Of a stretch of DNA of 64,000 nucleotides, positions 40,502-49,917 are shown in pieces; positions within the stretch are counted from its first letter, which is position 1; the number at the start of each line of letters is the position of its first letter. The stretch covers positions 372,001 to 436,000 of the forward strand of contig NZ_JAUSRN010000001.1 of assembly GCF_030811855.1 (NCBI RefSeq). The letters are read 5' to 3'. The position numbers and the translations under genes were made by a program. The notes under the pieces are model-generated. The model did not search any database. It saw only the letters and a list, made by a program, of their open reading frames with translations, and had not been told where the DNA came from. Source of the DNA: Variovorax paradoxus (GTDB lineage Bacteria; Pseudomonadota; Gammaproteobacteria; Burkholderiales; Burkholderiaceae_C).

Positions 40502-42126
40502 GGCTGCTGGACACTGGCCTCGGGTTCGTGGATCGGCAGGCGTGCAAGGACGACACGAACTTCAGTCCCCTCCTCCGGCGCGCTCCGTATGTCGATGTGC
40601 CCGCGATGGGCCTTGACGATGGCCTGCGCTATCGAGAGGCCGATGCCGCTGCCATCCGCGCGATGAGCGCGTGCCCGATGGCCGCGGACGAAGCGCTCGA
40701 AAATACGCGGCAACTCGTCCTGGTCGATGCCGATGCCGTGATCGCGAACCACGATGGAGACTTCTTCTCCGGCCACCTTGCAGCCCAGGTGCACCTTGCC
40801 GTTCACGCGCGAATAGCGGATGGCGTTGTCCAGGACGATCATCACGGCCTGGCGCAGCCGATCGCCGTCGGCGCGGACCATGACCATTTCCGCTGCCGGC
40901 TCGTAGGCCAGTGCAATGCCATGCAGTGCAGCCAGGGCTTCGCCCTGCTCGGCGGCTTCGCTCAGAAGCATCGAGAGATCCATGGGAGACGGCTGGATCA
41001 CCAGCTGATCGGCTTCGGCCCGCGCAATCAGGAGCAGATCGCCGATCACGTGGGTCAACTGCTGAACGGTCCCGACGATGCGCTTCAACGCCTGGCGGTA
41101 CTCCTCGGCGGGCTTGTCGCCGCCACGCAGCGTGATCTCCGCCTCCCCGCGGATCGCGGTGGCCGGTGTTCGCAGTTCATGGCTGAGATCGACGAAGAGT
41201 TGCCGGCGCCGATGATCCAGCAGTTGAAGCGTGTCATGGGCCGACTGCAATTCCTGCGTCCGGTCCCTGACGGCATCCTCCAGGCGCCGGCGGGCTTCGT
41301 CGGCCTCCTGGCGATGCTGCTGAAGTTCCGCCGCCATCTGGTTGAAATGGCGCGCCACCACTTCGAATTCATCGCCCGATGCAAGTTCGATTCGGTGCTC
41401 CAGGCTGCCGGACTGCAGTGCCCGCGTCCCTTGCAGCAAGAGCTCCAGGGGGCGCTTGAGGCGCCCGCGCAGATGCAGCGCCCACAGCACGGCCGCGACA
41501 AGGGCGATGATCGCCATGGCAATCGCCTGCTGCCGGAGCCGGTCCAGGCCTCGCTCGGTGGCCGCACGGGCAATGGGCACCGCCTTGCGCTGTCCTTCGA
41601 TGGCGCCGTTGAGCAGCTCGCGAAGATCCCGGCCCTGGGTCGTGTCGAAGACCTGCGCCACCTGCCGCCAGACATTCGGGAATTCCGCGCCAGGCGACAG
41701 CGGCTGCAAATCTTGCAGTTGCGCCTGTACCTCGACGATGTTCCGATCCAGCAGCTTGCTGATCTCGACCAGCTGGAAAGCCTCTTGCGGCACGGGGATG
41801 TCCTCTCGCGCGGACACCTTCTGCCATGAGTCCAGATGATGGCGAGACATTGCATCCAGCCGCGCCGCGCCCGCTCGCATTCGCTCAAGCAGCTGATCCC
41901 GGACCGGCGACGTCGCTTCTGCATCCATGAGCCGCTGCGAGGCCCACACGCGCAACCTCTGCTTGTTGGCGGAAATCTCGAGGAGCTCGGAAAGAATGTC
42001 GCTCGTCAGCCGGCTGTGCGCGGCGTATTCGTTGACGCGGTTGGAGCCCCAGTAGACAAAGGCCGCCTGGCAGCACACCAGCGCAACAAGAACCGCAAAG
42101 GCGAATGACAAACGCAGACGAAACAT
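40498..42126 (-). CDS. Sensor histidine kinase
   Basis: A 542-residue membrane kinase. TM1 lies at residues ~5-25 (LSFAFAVLVALVCCQAAFVY), a periplasmic helical sensor follows, and TM2 is near residue 200 (AMAIIALVAAVLWALHL), then HAMP, a coiled coil and the kinase core: His316 in DLSHELRTPATA (HisKA), DNAIRYS (N box), DHGIGID (G1) and GSGIGLSIAQAI (G2). The start is ATG 42126, which places TM1 right at the N-terminus; upstream codons are unlike protein. It should phosphorylate the overlapping response regulator. Signal unknown; no metal-binding motif stands out in the sensor. Confidence 0.9.
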   Translation of the reverse strand: MFRLRLSFAFAVLVALVCCQAAFVYWGSNRVNEYAAHSRLTSDILSELLEISANKQRLRVWASQRLMDAEATSPVRDQLLERMRAGAARLDAMSRHHLDSWQKVSAREDIPVPQEAFQLVEISKLLDRNIVEVQAQLQDLQPLSPGAEFPNVWRQVAQVFDTTQGRDLRELLNGAIEGQRKAVPIARAATERGLDRLRQQAIAMAIIALVAAVLWALHLRGRLKRPLELLLQGTRALQSGSLEHRIELASGDEFEVVARHFNQMAAELQQHRQEADEARRRLEDAVRDRTQELQSAHDTLQLLDHRRRQLFVDLSHELRTPATAIRGEAEITLRGGDKPAEEYRQALKRIVGTVQQLTHVIGDLLLIARAEADQLVIQPSPMDLSMLLSEAAEQGEALAALHGIALAYEPAAEMVMVRADGDRLRQAVMIVLDNAIRYSRVNGKVHLGCKVAGEEVSIVVRDHGIGIDQDELPRIFERFVRGHRARAHRADGSGIGLSIAQAIVKAHRGHIDIRSAPEEGTEVRVVLARLPIHEPEASVQQP

Positions 42127-42172
42127 GGCCGCGAAGTCTACAGTCGACGCAGCACTGCGTAGACGACTCTGC

Positions 42173-42796
42173 TCAGAGACGGGGCGACAAGGCCGGCTGG
42201 ACCGGAAGGGTGTTGTACACAACTGCGCCCGGCACGGCTTGCGCCGAAGCCATCGCCTGCGGGGGCATTCCCTTGGCCAACAGCCAGCTTCCTTCGATCG
42301 CCTGCGCTTGTCCGCCCGTGAGCCATGGCAGCGGCGCTGCATCGGGCGATCGCCGGGCGAGCAGAAGGTCATGCACGCAGGATGCAGTGTGTGCACCTGC
42401 GCACGCGCGAGCCGCATCTTCCGCGTCGAAGGTCCACACGGCCAGGTGGGCCGGTGCCAGAAAGCCATGCGCCTCGCGGACATCGCACACCCAGCGCGAC
42501 AGGTTGCACAGGTGCGGGCGCATGTGCGCGCTCGTCGGCGTGGGCCGGCTCAGCAGAAGCCGATAGGCATCGCTTTCCAGGACCTGCGCGTCGCGCATGC
42601 CGTAGAGCGTGAGATAGCGTGGCGCAGCGCTGTTGCACGCGCGTCGATAGCGCCGGCCCCACAGCATGCCTGGGACCGTCAACCGCTCGGGCACGTGCTC
42701 GCCCGCGTGCCACGCGTTGTATTCGGCATCCACGTCGGGCGTGACGTCGTTCCACAGCGCCAGCACGGCGCCCGTGCCCGCTATGTCGTCATTCAT
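42173..42796 (-). CDS. Hypothetical protein, EthD/Dabb-like two-domain
   Basis: A 207-residue protein of unknown function. The N-terminal half reads VLALWNDVTPDVDAEYNAWH then AGEHVPERLTVPGMLWGRRY, reminiscent of small dimeric alpha/beta-barrel proteins (EthD/NIPSNAP-like); the second half repeats a similar hydrophobic pattern more weakly. Its start overlaps the alcohol dehydrogenase stop by 8 bp, so it belongs to the Bug-dehydrogenase unit controlled by the divergent LysR at 44925. A role as an accessory enzyme in that catabolic route is plausible, unproven. Confidence 0.6.
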   Translation of the reverse strand: MNDDIAGTGAVLALWNDVTPDVDAEYNAWHAGEHVPERLTVPGMLWGRRYRRACNSAAPRYLTLYGMRDAQVLESDAYRLLLSRPTPTSAHMRPHLCNLSRWVCDVREAHGFLAPAHLAVWTFDAEDAARACAGAHTASCVHDLLLARRSPDAAPLPWLTGGQAQAIEGSWLLAKGMPPQAMASAQAVPGAVVYNTLPVQPALSPRL

Positions 42797-43823
42797 CGCG
42801 TGCTTCCGGCTTCAGGAGCACCTTGCTCGCCGCCTTCGCGCGCGCCAGCGCAAAGCCCTCCTTGGCTCGCGACAACGGCAGGACGTGGCTGACCATCGGG
42901 CGCATGACGGAATCCAACTCGCCCATCAGTTCGAGGGCCAGGGGCCAGTCGGATTCCGGAGGGCGAAAGGAGCCGCGTAATTGTTGCTGGTTGCGCACCA
43001 TCGGTGTCAGGTCGAGCAGAAGCGGACGGGCATGGATGCCGGTGACGACCACGATGCCATTGCGCCGAAGCAGCGCCAAGCCTTCCGTGATGGTTTCGGG
43101 CACCCCCGTCGCTTCGAATATGAGATCGAAGGGTTCGCCGCCCGTGTGCGGCCGAACGCCTTCGGCCAGCGGCTGCACAGCCACGTCGACCAGTGCATCG
43201 AAGCCCATCCGGCGCAGTGCATCCAACCGGGCCGCGTCATGGCAGCCGCTGACCACGACCTGCGCCGCACTGGCGCGGCGCGCCAGCGCAGCGATCCCCT
43301 GGCCGATGGTGCCCGGACCCATCACCAGCACGCGCTTGCCGGCCACGTCCCCTGCGATGCGAAGCGCCTGCATCGATATGGTGAGCGGCTCGGTGAGCGC
43401 CGCGAGCTCGTCACTCAGGCTGTCGGGCACGGGAACGCAGTTGCGCAAGGGCACCCTGACCCAGGGCGCGAAAGCACCATCGCGCGTCATGCCGATGCCG
43501 CGGCGCTTCTCGCAGCCATCGTGATCGCCCATGGCGCAAGCGGCGCAGGCGCCGCAGGTCACGGAAGGACGAACGACGACGCGCCGGCCGGCCAGGGGGC
43601 CGGTCTGTGCAACCCCGACGAACTCGTGCCCGATGGTGACCGGAATGCTCTGGGTGATGAAGGCATAGCTGGACGTCCAGTCGTCCACGTGCAGGTCGCT
43701 GCCGCAGATGCCGGTGGCGCCGACCTTCACGAGTACGTCGCTCGAATCGGCTTCAGGCACGGGCGCTGGTATGTCGACCAGTTCGAGGCCCGCTTCCGGG
43801 CGTGTCTTGCGCAAGGCTTGCAT
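42789..43823 (-). CDS. Zinc-dependent alcohol/polyol dehydrogenase (MDR)
   Basis: A 344-residue medium-chain dehydrogenase. The catalytic zinc site is GICGSDLHVDD (Cys), with GHEFVG (His-Glu); the structural zinc site is the four-Cys cluster CGACAACAMGDHDGC; the Rossmann part is VMGPGTIGQGIAALA. It resembles threonine/sorbitol/L-idonate-type dehydrogenases and should oxidise a secondary alcohol with NAD(P)+. It starts 17 bp after the Bug gene stop. The start ATG 43823 begins the usual N-terminal strand (MQALRKTRPEAGLELVDIP). Substrate unknown. Confidence 0.87.
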   Translation of the reverse strand: MQALRKTRPEAGLELVDIPAPVPEADSSDVLVKVGATGICGSDLHVDDWTSSYAFITQSIPVTIGHEFVGVAQTGPLAGRRVVVRPSVTCGACAACAMGDHDGCEKRRGIGMTRDGAFAPWVRVPLRNCVPVPDSLSDELAALTEPLTISMQALRIAGDVAGKRVLVMGPGTIGQGIAALARRASAAQVVVSGCHDAARLDALRRMGFDALVDVAVQPLAEGVRPHTGGEPFDLIFEATGVPETITEGLALLRRNGIVVVTGIHARPLLLDLTPMVRNQQQLRGSFRPPESDWPLALELMGELDSVMRPMVSHVLPLSRAKEGFALARAKAASKVLLKPEARDE

Positions 43824-43840
43824 GGTGCTTGATTCCGGCG

Positions 43841-44800
43841 TCAGTCGATGCTGATGCCGACCTTCTTGATGATGGCGCCCCATTTGAGGCCTTCGGACGT
43901 GATGAAAGTCTTGAACTCGTCGGGCGAGCCTCCGCCGAGGATCAGGCCTTGCTTGGTGAAGGCGTCGCGCACGCCCTTGTCCTTCATCACCTCGTTGACG
44001 TCGGCATTGATGCGGCGCACAACTTCTGGCGGTGTGCCGGCGGCGCTGAACAGGCCGTTCCAGGCCAAGGCTTCGAAGCCGGGATAGCCCGCCTCGGCGA
44101 CCGTGGGCAGGTCCTTCATGGTTTCGGTGCGCTGGAGGCTGGTGGCGGCCAGCAGGCGGATGCGGCCGCCGTGGATCAGCGGCAGCAGCGCGGGCGCCAC
44201 GGTGAACAGCGCCTGCGTCTCTTCGGAAGCCAGCGAAATACCGGCCGGCGGGGAGCCGGCGAACGGCACATGCGTGGCTTCGAAACCCGCCACACTCCTG
44301 AACAGCTCCATGGTCAGGTGCGAAGAACTGCCTGCGCCGACCGAGGCGTAGTTGAGCTTGCCGCCCTGCTTCTTGGCCCAGGCCACGAACTCGGGCAAGG
44401 TCTTGGCCGGGTTGCTGGCCGCAACCGCCAGCACGTTGGGTTGCGACGAGGTGAGCACGATGGGCAGCAGGTCCTTGGCGGGGTCGTAGGCCATCTTCTT
44501 GTACATGTGCGGCCCGAATGCGATCGGGCCGTTGAAGCCGACGCCCAGGGTGTAGCCGTCGGCTGGCGCCTTGACCACCGCGGTCATGCCGAGCATGCCG
44601 CCCGCACCTGCCTTGTTGTCGATCACGACCGGCTGCTTCCATCGCTCGCGCAGCCTGTCGCCCAGCGTGCGCGCGATGAAGTCGAGCGAGCTGCCGGCCG
44701 GTGCCGGCACCACCAGCTTGACCGGCTTGGCAGGCCAGTCCTGGGCCGACGCTGCCAGGGCGAATGCGCAACCCGTCAGCAGGGCGAGAGCTTTCTTCAT
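43841..44800 (-). CDS. Bug-family (TctC-like) periplasmic substrate-binding protein
   Basis: A 319-residue Bug receptor. The signal peptide ends near LAASAQDWPAKP; then VVPAPAGSSLDFIAR, VIDNKAGAGGMLGMTAVV, HVPFAGSPPAGISL and LPTVAEAGYPGF. ATG 44800 is chosen because GGAGACA lies directly upstream; an ATG four codons earlier overlaps that site. It is the first gene of a three-gene unit divergent from a LysR gene, so it probably captures the substrate of the dehydrogenase encoded next to it. Confidence 0.9.
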   Translation of the reverse strand: MKKALALLTGCAFALAASAQDWPAKPVKLVVPAPAGSSLDFIARTLGDRLRERWKQPVVIDNKAGAGGMLGMTAVVKAPADGYTLGVGFNGPIAFGPHMYKKMAYDPAKDLLPIVLTSSQPNVLAVAASNPAKTLPEFVAWAKKQGGKLNYASVGAGSSSHLTMELFRSVAGFEATHVPFAGSPPAGISLASEETQALFTVAPALLPLIHGGRIRLLAATSLQRTETMKDLPTVAEAGYPGFEALAWNGLFSAAGTPPEVVRRINADVNEVMKDKGVRDAFTKQGLILGGGSPDEFKTFITSEGLKWGAIIKKVGISID

Positions 44801-44924
44801 GTGTGTCTCCATTCAGCAGTGCCGGCGCTTCTGCGCCTGGAATACACAGATTCTGGCCGCCGGAGTCCGATACGACAAACACCGATAAGCTATGGTTTCG
44901 ATACCTCCCGCATATGGAGTTTTC

Positions 44925-45842
44925 ATGAGCATGGAACTGAGGCACCTGCGCTACTTCGTGGCGGTGGCCGAAACGGGCAACCTGAGCCGGGCCGCGGAAA
45001 AGCTGTTCATCGCGCAGCCACCGCTGTCGGTGCAGATCCGGCAGCTCGAAGAGGAAATGGGCACTGCGCTCTTCGTGCGCCATCCCAAGGGCGTGCGCCT
45101 GACGGCGGCAGGCGAGTCGCTGCTGCCGGAAGCGCGGTACCTGCTCGACCGCGCGGCGCGCATGAAGGAGTCCGTGACGGGAAGCGCCAGCAGCGGCCAC
45201 CTGGCGCTCGGCTTCGTGCCCTCCGCCAGCAGCACGGTGCTGCCGAAGCTGGTCCGGCATCTCAAGAAGGAACATCCGGCGCTGCATATCGAGCTGCGCG
45301 AGATGATCAGCAGTGAGCAGGCGGAGGCGATAGCCGCGGGCCACCTCGATGCCGGCATCGCGCGCAGCAAGCCGCATCATCCGCGCCTCACGGTCGCGGC
45401 GCAGATGCCCGATCCTTTCTGCCTTGCGTTGACACCGCAGCAAGCACGCCGCGCCGGCAATCCGGTCGAACTGCGCAGCTTCGCCGAGCATGATTTCGTC
45501 GCCTTCACCCGGCACCGGGGACCGGCGTACTTCGACCAGTCGATCTATCTCTGCGCCAAGGCGGGCTTCAGCCCGCGCATCCGCTACGAAGCGAGCACGG
45601 TGCATGGCGTGCTCGACCTGGTCGGCGCGGGGCTCGGCGTGGCCTTGGTGCCGTCCTCATGCGCGTTGCTCGGCGTGGCGGGCGCGAGTTTCTGCCGCCT
45701 GCGCGCACCGGCCGCCAGCGAGGTGCTTGTCTTGCTGAGAAGGAAGACGGATTCGAATCCGCTGCTGCCTGCGTTGGCGGACGCGGTGCGCGTGAGCTTT
45801 GCCGACCTTCAGCGACGGATGGCGGAAAAGCTGGGCTGCTGA
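44925..45842 (+). CDS. LysR-family transcriptional regulator (CatR/BenM-like)
   Basis: A 305-residue LysR regulator: MELRHLRYFVAVAETGNLSR, AAEKLFIAQPPLSVQIRQLE and FVRHPKGVRLTAAGESLL form the DNA-binding part, and GHLALGFVPSAS starts the effector domain, close to the CatR/BenM style. The start ATG 44925 has TGGAG six bases upstream. It is divergent from the Bug-dehydrogenase unit; the 124-bp gap (44801-44924) includes GATACGACAAACACCGATAAG near 44867, but no clear dyad was settled on. Convergent with the lipoprotein gene at 45863. Confidence 0.9.
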   Translation: MSMELRHLRYFVAVAETGNLSRAAEKLFIAQPPLSVQIRQLEEEMGTALFVRHPKGVRLTAAGESLLPEARYLLDRAARMKESVTGSASSGHLALGFVPSASSTVLPKLVRHLKKEHPALHIELREMISSEQAEAIAAGHLDAGIARSKPHHPRLTVAAQMPDPFCLALTPQQARRAGNPVELRSFAEHDFVAFTRHRGPAYFDQSIYLCAKAGFSPRIRYEASTVHGVLDLVGAGLGVALVPSSCALLGVAGASFCRLRAPAASEVLVLLRRKTDSNPLLPALADAVRVSFADLQRRMAEKLGC

Positions 45843-45862
45843 ATCGCAGCCCTTGCCGATGG

Positions 45863-47161
45863 CTACTTCAAAGTGGCGCCGCCTCGCGCGAGGTACTGGC
45901 CCGAAAGACGCGCAAACTGGCCCCCGTCGGTGCTGATCGAGGTCTGAACGCTCCCCCCGGCGCTGAAGACGATCGCAAAGGTGTGGGTGTCACCGTACTC
46001 CTGGGCGTTGCGCAGCATGTAGTCGACATGGTTGTCGCGGTAGTGCAGGTCGGTGCCACCGGGCGTGTCGGACGGCACGCCCATCGGCGTTTGCCACCAC
46101 AGGATCGGCAGCCCATTGCCCAAGGCGGCGCGATAGTCCGAAATCTGGCGCTGCGACTCGTGAAAGTTCGGGCTGGCGGTGTTGCTTGCGTCCCAGTAGA
46201 ACGGGCCACTTCGCCCCGTGCATTCCGCGGGAGGCGACGGGACCTCCCAGCAACCCGCGTCGCGGTCGCTGGTCTGGGCGACGATGAAGTCCGCCTGATG
46301 CGCGCCGACCGCCCGCATCTGGGCGCCGATCGCGGCAGCGGTGCCGCTCCAGAAGGCGGGCGGGAATCCCACCAGCGCCTTGGGCGCGATCTGCCTGCCC
46401 ATCTGCACCAGGCATTGGCCCAGGCCGGCGGCGGTGTTCGGCAACCCGCCGCATTCGGGCTGGCTGTTCACGGCGGCCGCCACCCGCGTCGCATCGCGAT
46501 CGGGCGCCTGCGCCGCAACGAATCCCCAGAAGTCCGGCTCCAGGTTGATCAGAACGGGCGTGCCGAGGGCCGCAATGCGCTGGTACATCAGCCGGACCTG
46601 CGCCCAGTAGTTGTTCATGAAGGCCGCGTCGTTGATGCCGCTCAGATTGCCCTCGCCGAGCGCCGTCATCTGGTACAGCGTGAACATCGGGACCGCGCCG
46701 TAAGCCTGGATGGCCTGCGCGGTGTACGTGATGTACGCCCCATCGGGGCTGTTCCAGGTGGGCCAGGCGCCCGCACCCACACCCACGAGGTAGGTGTCCA
46801 CGATGTCGGGATGTATGCCCTGGCTTTTCATCTGATCGAGGGGATTGCCCGCGCCGAGTCCGAGCAGCACCCGAGCGGGCTTGCCGAGCCTGGTCACCAA
46901 CGCAGTGGTCGCCGCGACGGGTGAAGAAACTCCGTCTGTGCTGCCCGTACCGCCTGTGCTTCCCGTGCCACCACCACTTTGGCTATCGCCACCCTGGGTG
47001 ACGCCATTGGCGCCTTGGCTGCCGCTGCTCCCGCCCAAGCCGATCAGGCCGGCCAAGCCCCCACCTTGAGTACCACCACCGCCACCGCCTCCACCACCGC
47101 AACCGAACAGGAGCACCGAAATCATCAGTGCAGAAAGGCACCGTCGGGAAAAAATGATCAT
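45863..47161 (-). CDS. Glycine-rich lipoprotein with a glycoside hydrolase-like domain
   Basis: A 432-residue lipoprotein. The signal ends LISVLLFGC-like (ISVLLFGCGGG), giving an N-acyl Cys followed by nine Gly and a ~75-residue Gly/Ser/Thr linker (GGTGSTGGTGSTDG). The C-terminal ~340 residues contain ARVLLGLGAGNPLDQMK, VPMFTLYQMTALGEG, PVLINLEPDFWGFVAAQ and GLPILWWQTPMGVPSD, a pattern that suggests a TIM-barrel glycosidase-like domain with acidic residues at strand ends (LEPDFW). The substrate is unknown. ATG 47161 is the start giving the lipobox. The 266 bp to the next gene (47162-47427) show nothing recognisable. Confidence 0.7.
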   Translation of the reverse strand: MIIFSRRCLSALMISVLLFGCGGGGGGGGGTQGGGLAGLIGLGGSSGSQGANGVTQGGDSQSGGGTGSTGGTGSTDGVSSPVAATTALVTRLGKPARVLLGLGAGNPLDQMKSQGIHPDIVDTYLVGVGAGAWPTWNSPDGAYITYTAQAIQAYGAVPMFTLYQMTALGEGNLSGINDAAFMNNYWAQVRLMYQRIAALGTPVLINLEPDFWGFVAAQAPDRDATRVAAAVNSQPECGGLPNTAAGLGQCLVQMGRQIAPKALVGFPPAFWSGTAAAIGAQMRAVGAHQADFIVAQTSDRDAGCWEVPSPPAECTGRSGPFYWDASNTASPNFHESQRQISDYRAALGNGLPILWWQTPMGVPSDTPGGTDLHYRDNHVDYMLRNAQEYGDTHTFAIVFSAGGSVQTSISTDGGQFARLSGQYLARGGATLK

Positions 47162-47427
47162 GAAAAACGTTTTTTGATTGAAAGAGAAGCAGCTGCCGCC
47201 CGGACGCTTTGCCGGCGAGTTGCCGTGGCACAAGGCGCACGATCCATGCCCACTTTCCCGCCAGCGAAAAACGCGCGCGTCGCCCCCGAAAAGTGACATG
47301 GCGCGTCGCTTCGGACTCCCGCATGCGACAGTTTCTGGTTCGCGCTCGAGCCGCGATCGACAAAAAAGAAACACCGGAGCAACAGGTTGCAGGCCGCCGT
47401 TGGCAGCGCAGCTGGTGCGAGAGACAG

Positions 47428-47757
47428 CTACAACTCGAATATCCGCTGCATGCCCACCCACTTTTCTCCAGCAGGTGTCCAGGGCGTAGGCGCCTGGAAC
47501 TTCCACATCAGTTCTTCCCACGCGCGGATCTTCGGATCGTTCCCTGTCGCGGCCGCCATGGCCTCGGCGTCGTACCGCGCGTCATCCGTCTCCATCAGCA
47601 TCACCATCCGGGTCCCGAGCCGATAGATCTCCATTCCCGTCACGCCATGCGCACGCAGATGCGTGCGCACCTCGGGCCAGATGTTGCGGTGGTACGCCTC
47701 GTACTCGGCGATCAGCGCCGGGTCATCTTTCAGGTCAAGGGCAAGGCAGTGGCGCAT
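47428..47757 (-). CDS. L-rhamnose mutarotase (RhaM) family protein, probably L-fucose mutarotase
   Basis: A 109-residue sugar mutarotase of the RhaM family (Dabb-like fold): MRHCLALDLKDDPALIAEYE, YHRNIWPEVRTHLRAHG, YRLGTRMVMLMETDD and a tail ending WVGMQRIFEL. The His near residue 23 (AYHRNIWPE) is the usual catalytic position. It interconverts sugar anomers. As the last gene of the fucose operon, 49 bp after the dehydrogenase, L-fucose is the likely substrate. Confidence 0.85.
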   Translation of the reverse strand: MRHCLALDLKDDPALIAEYEAYHRNIWPEVRTHLRAHGVTGMEIYRLGTRMVMLMETDDARYDAEAMAAATGNDPKIRAWEELMWKFQAPTPWTPAGEKWVGMQRIFEL

Positions 47758-47806
47758 GATCGTTCGATCCGGTCGTCGATGGAAAAAATGAAAGGGCGGG
47801 AAGCGA

Positions 47807-48613
<807 letters not shown>

Positions 48614-49894
48614 CTATCCACGGAAGCGATAGCGCTCGAGCGACTCGGGCTTCATCGTGATCGAGAAGCCGGCGGCCGTCGGCGGCATGTACGCCGCACC
48701 GCGAATCACGCAAGGCTCGGCGAAGTGTTCATGCAGGTGGTCCACATACTCGATCACCCGCCCTTCTCGGGTCCCCGAGATGCACAGGTAATCGATCATC
48801 GACAGATGCTGCACGTACTCGCACAGCCCCACGCCACCGGCATGCGGGCACACGGGCAGCTTGTACTTCGCGGCCATCAGCATCACCGCCAGGATCTCGT
48901 TCACCCCGCCGAGCCGGCACGCATCGATCTGCACCACGTCGATGGCGCCGCGCATGATGAACTGCTTGAACATGATGCGGTTCTGGCACATCTCGCCCGT
49001 GGCCACCTTCACCACCGGCGCGATGCCTTCGCGGATCGTGCGATGGCCCTCGACGTCGTCCGGGCTGGTCGGCTCCTCGATGAACCAGGGCTTGGCGAAG
49101 GCCAGCTGCCGCACCCAGTCGATGGCCTGGTCGACTTCCCAGACCTGATTGGCGTCGATCATCAGGTGCCGGTCGGGCCCGAGCACTTCGCGCGCCACGG
49201 TGAGCCGGCGGATGTCGTCCTGCAGATCGCGGCCCACCTTGAGCTTGAGGTGGTTGAAGCCCGCATCGACCGCCTCCTGCGCGAGGCGGCGCAGCTTCTC
49301 GTCGGAGTAGCCCAGCCAGCCGGCCGAGGTGGTGTAGCAGGGGTAGCCCTCGGCCTGCAGTGTGGCGATGCGCTCGGCCTTGCCAACGGCCGCATCGCAC
49401 AGCAGCGCAAGCGCTTCTTCGGGCGTGATGCAGTCGGTGATGTAGCGAAAATCGATGCAGCGCACCAGCGCCTCCGGGCTCATGTCGGCCACCAGCTGCC
49501 ACACCGGCTTGCCTTCGGTCTTGGCCCACAGGTCCCACATCGCATTGACCACCGCGCCGGTCGCGAGGTGGATGGCACCCTTGTCGGGGCCGATCCAGCG
49601 CAGCTGGCTGTCGGACGTGATGTGCCGCCAGAAGCGGCCCATGTCTTCGGCCACCCACTGCAGGTCGAGCCCGACGACCAGGTGACGCATCGCCTCGATG
49701 GCCGCGCAGCAGATCTCGTTGCCGCGGCCGATGGTGAAGGTCAGGCCATGGCCTTCGAGTCCCGGCTGGTCAGTCTCCAGCACGACATACGCCGCCGAGT
49801 AGTCCGGGTCCGGATTCATCGCGTCGGAGCCGTCGAGCTGCTGGGAAGTGGGAAAGCGCACGTCCAGTACGCGCATGGATCGAACGATGGTCAT
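48614..49894 (-). CDS. L-fuconate dehydratase (enolase superfamily)
   Basis: A 426-residue enolase-superfamily enzyme that should dehydrate L-fuconate to 2-keto-3-deoxy-L-fuconate. Family-specific segments are RFPTSQQLDGSDAMNPDPDY, TSAGWLGYSDEKLRRLAQEA, HLKLKVGRDL (catalytic Lys pair), metal ligands in IDANQVW, FIEEPTSPDD and VATGEMCQNR, and the His in CPHAGGVGLCEYVQH. Full length for the fuconate dehydratase group. It follows the sugar-binding protein gene by 23 bp. Confidence 0.9.
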   Translation of the reverse strand: MTIVRSMRVLDVRFPTSQQLDGSDAMNPDPDYSAAYVVLETDQPGLEGHGLTFTIGRGNEICCAAIEAMRHLVVGLDLQWVAEDMGRFWRHITSDSQLRWIGPDKGAIHLATGAVVNAMWDLWAKTEGKPVWQLVADMSPEALVRCIDFRYITDCITPEEALALLCDAAVGKAERIATLQAEGYPCYTTSAGWLGYSDEKLRRLAQEAVDAGFNHLKLKVGRDLQDDIRRLTVAREVLGPDRHLMIDANQVWEVDQAIDWVRQLAFAKPWFIEEPTSPDDVEGHRTIREGIAPVVKVATGEMCQNRIMFKQFIMRGAIDVVQIDACRLGGVNEILAVMLMAAKYKLPVCPHAGGVGLCEYVQHLSMIDYLCISGTREGRVIEYVDHLHEHFAEPCVIRGAAYMPPTAAGFSITMKPESLERYRFRG

Positions 49895-49917
49895 GAACGA
49901 GGTCTTCCGGGAAAGAA

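Noticed and set aside
42789-45605. A 938-residue fusion ending in the alcohol dehydrogenase
   Set aside because: The upstream two-thirds is antisense to the LysR gene and in the wrong frame for the Bug gene; the dehydrogenase starts at 43823.
45835-45850. GCTGC-N6-GCAGC hairpin as a terminator between the LysR and lipoprotein genes
   Set aside because: The 5-bp stem without a T run is too weak to call.
47010-47110. Repetitive GCC/ACC tract as a CRISPR or tandem-repeat array
   Set aside because: It is the glycine/serine linker coding sequence of the lipoprotein; no regularly spaced repeats.
45863-47521. Extended N-terminus (552 residues) for the lipoprotein
   Set aside because: The lipobox and signal begin at ATG 47161; the extra 120 codons are unstructured and overlap the mutarotase gene end.
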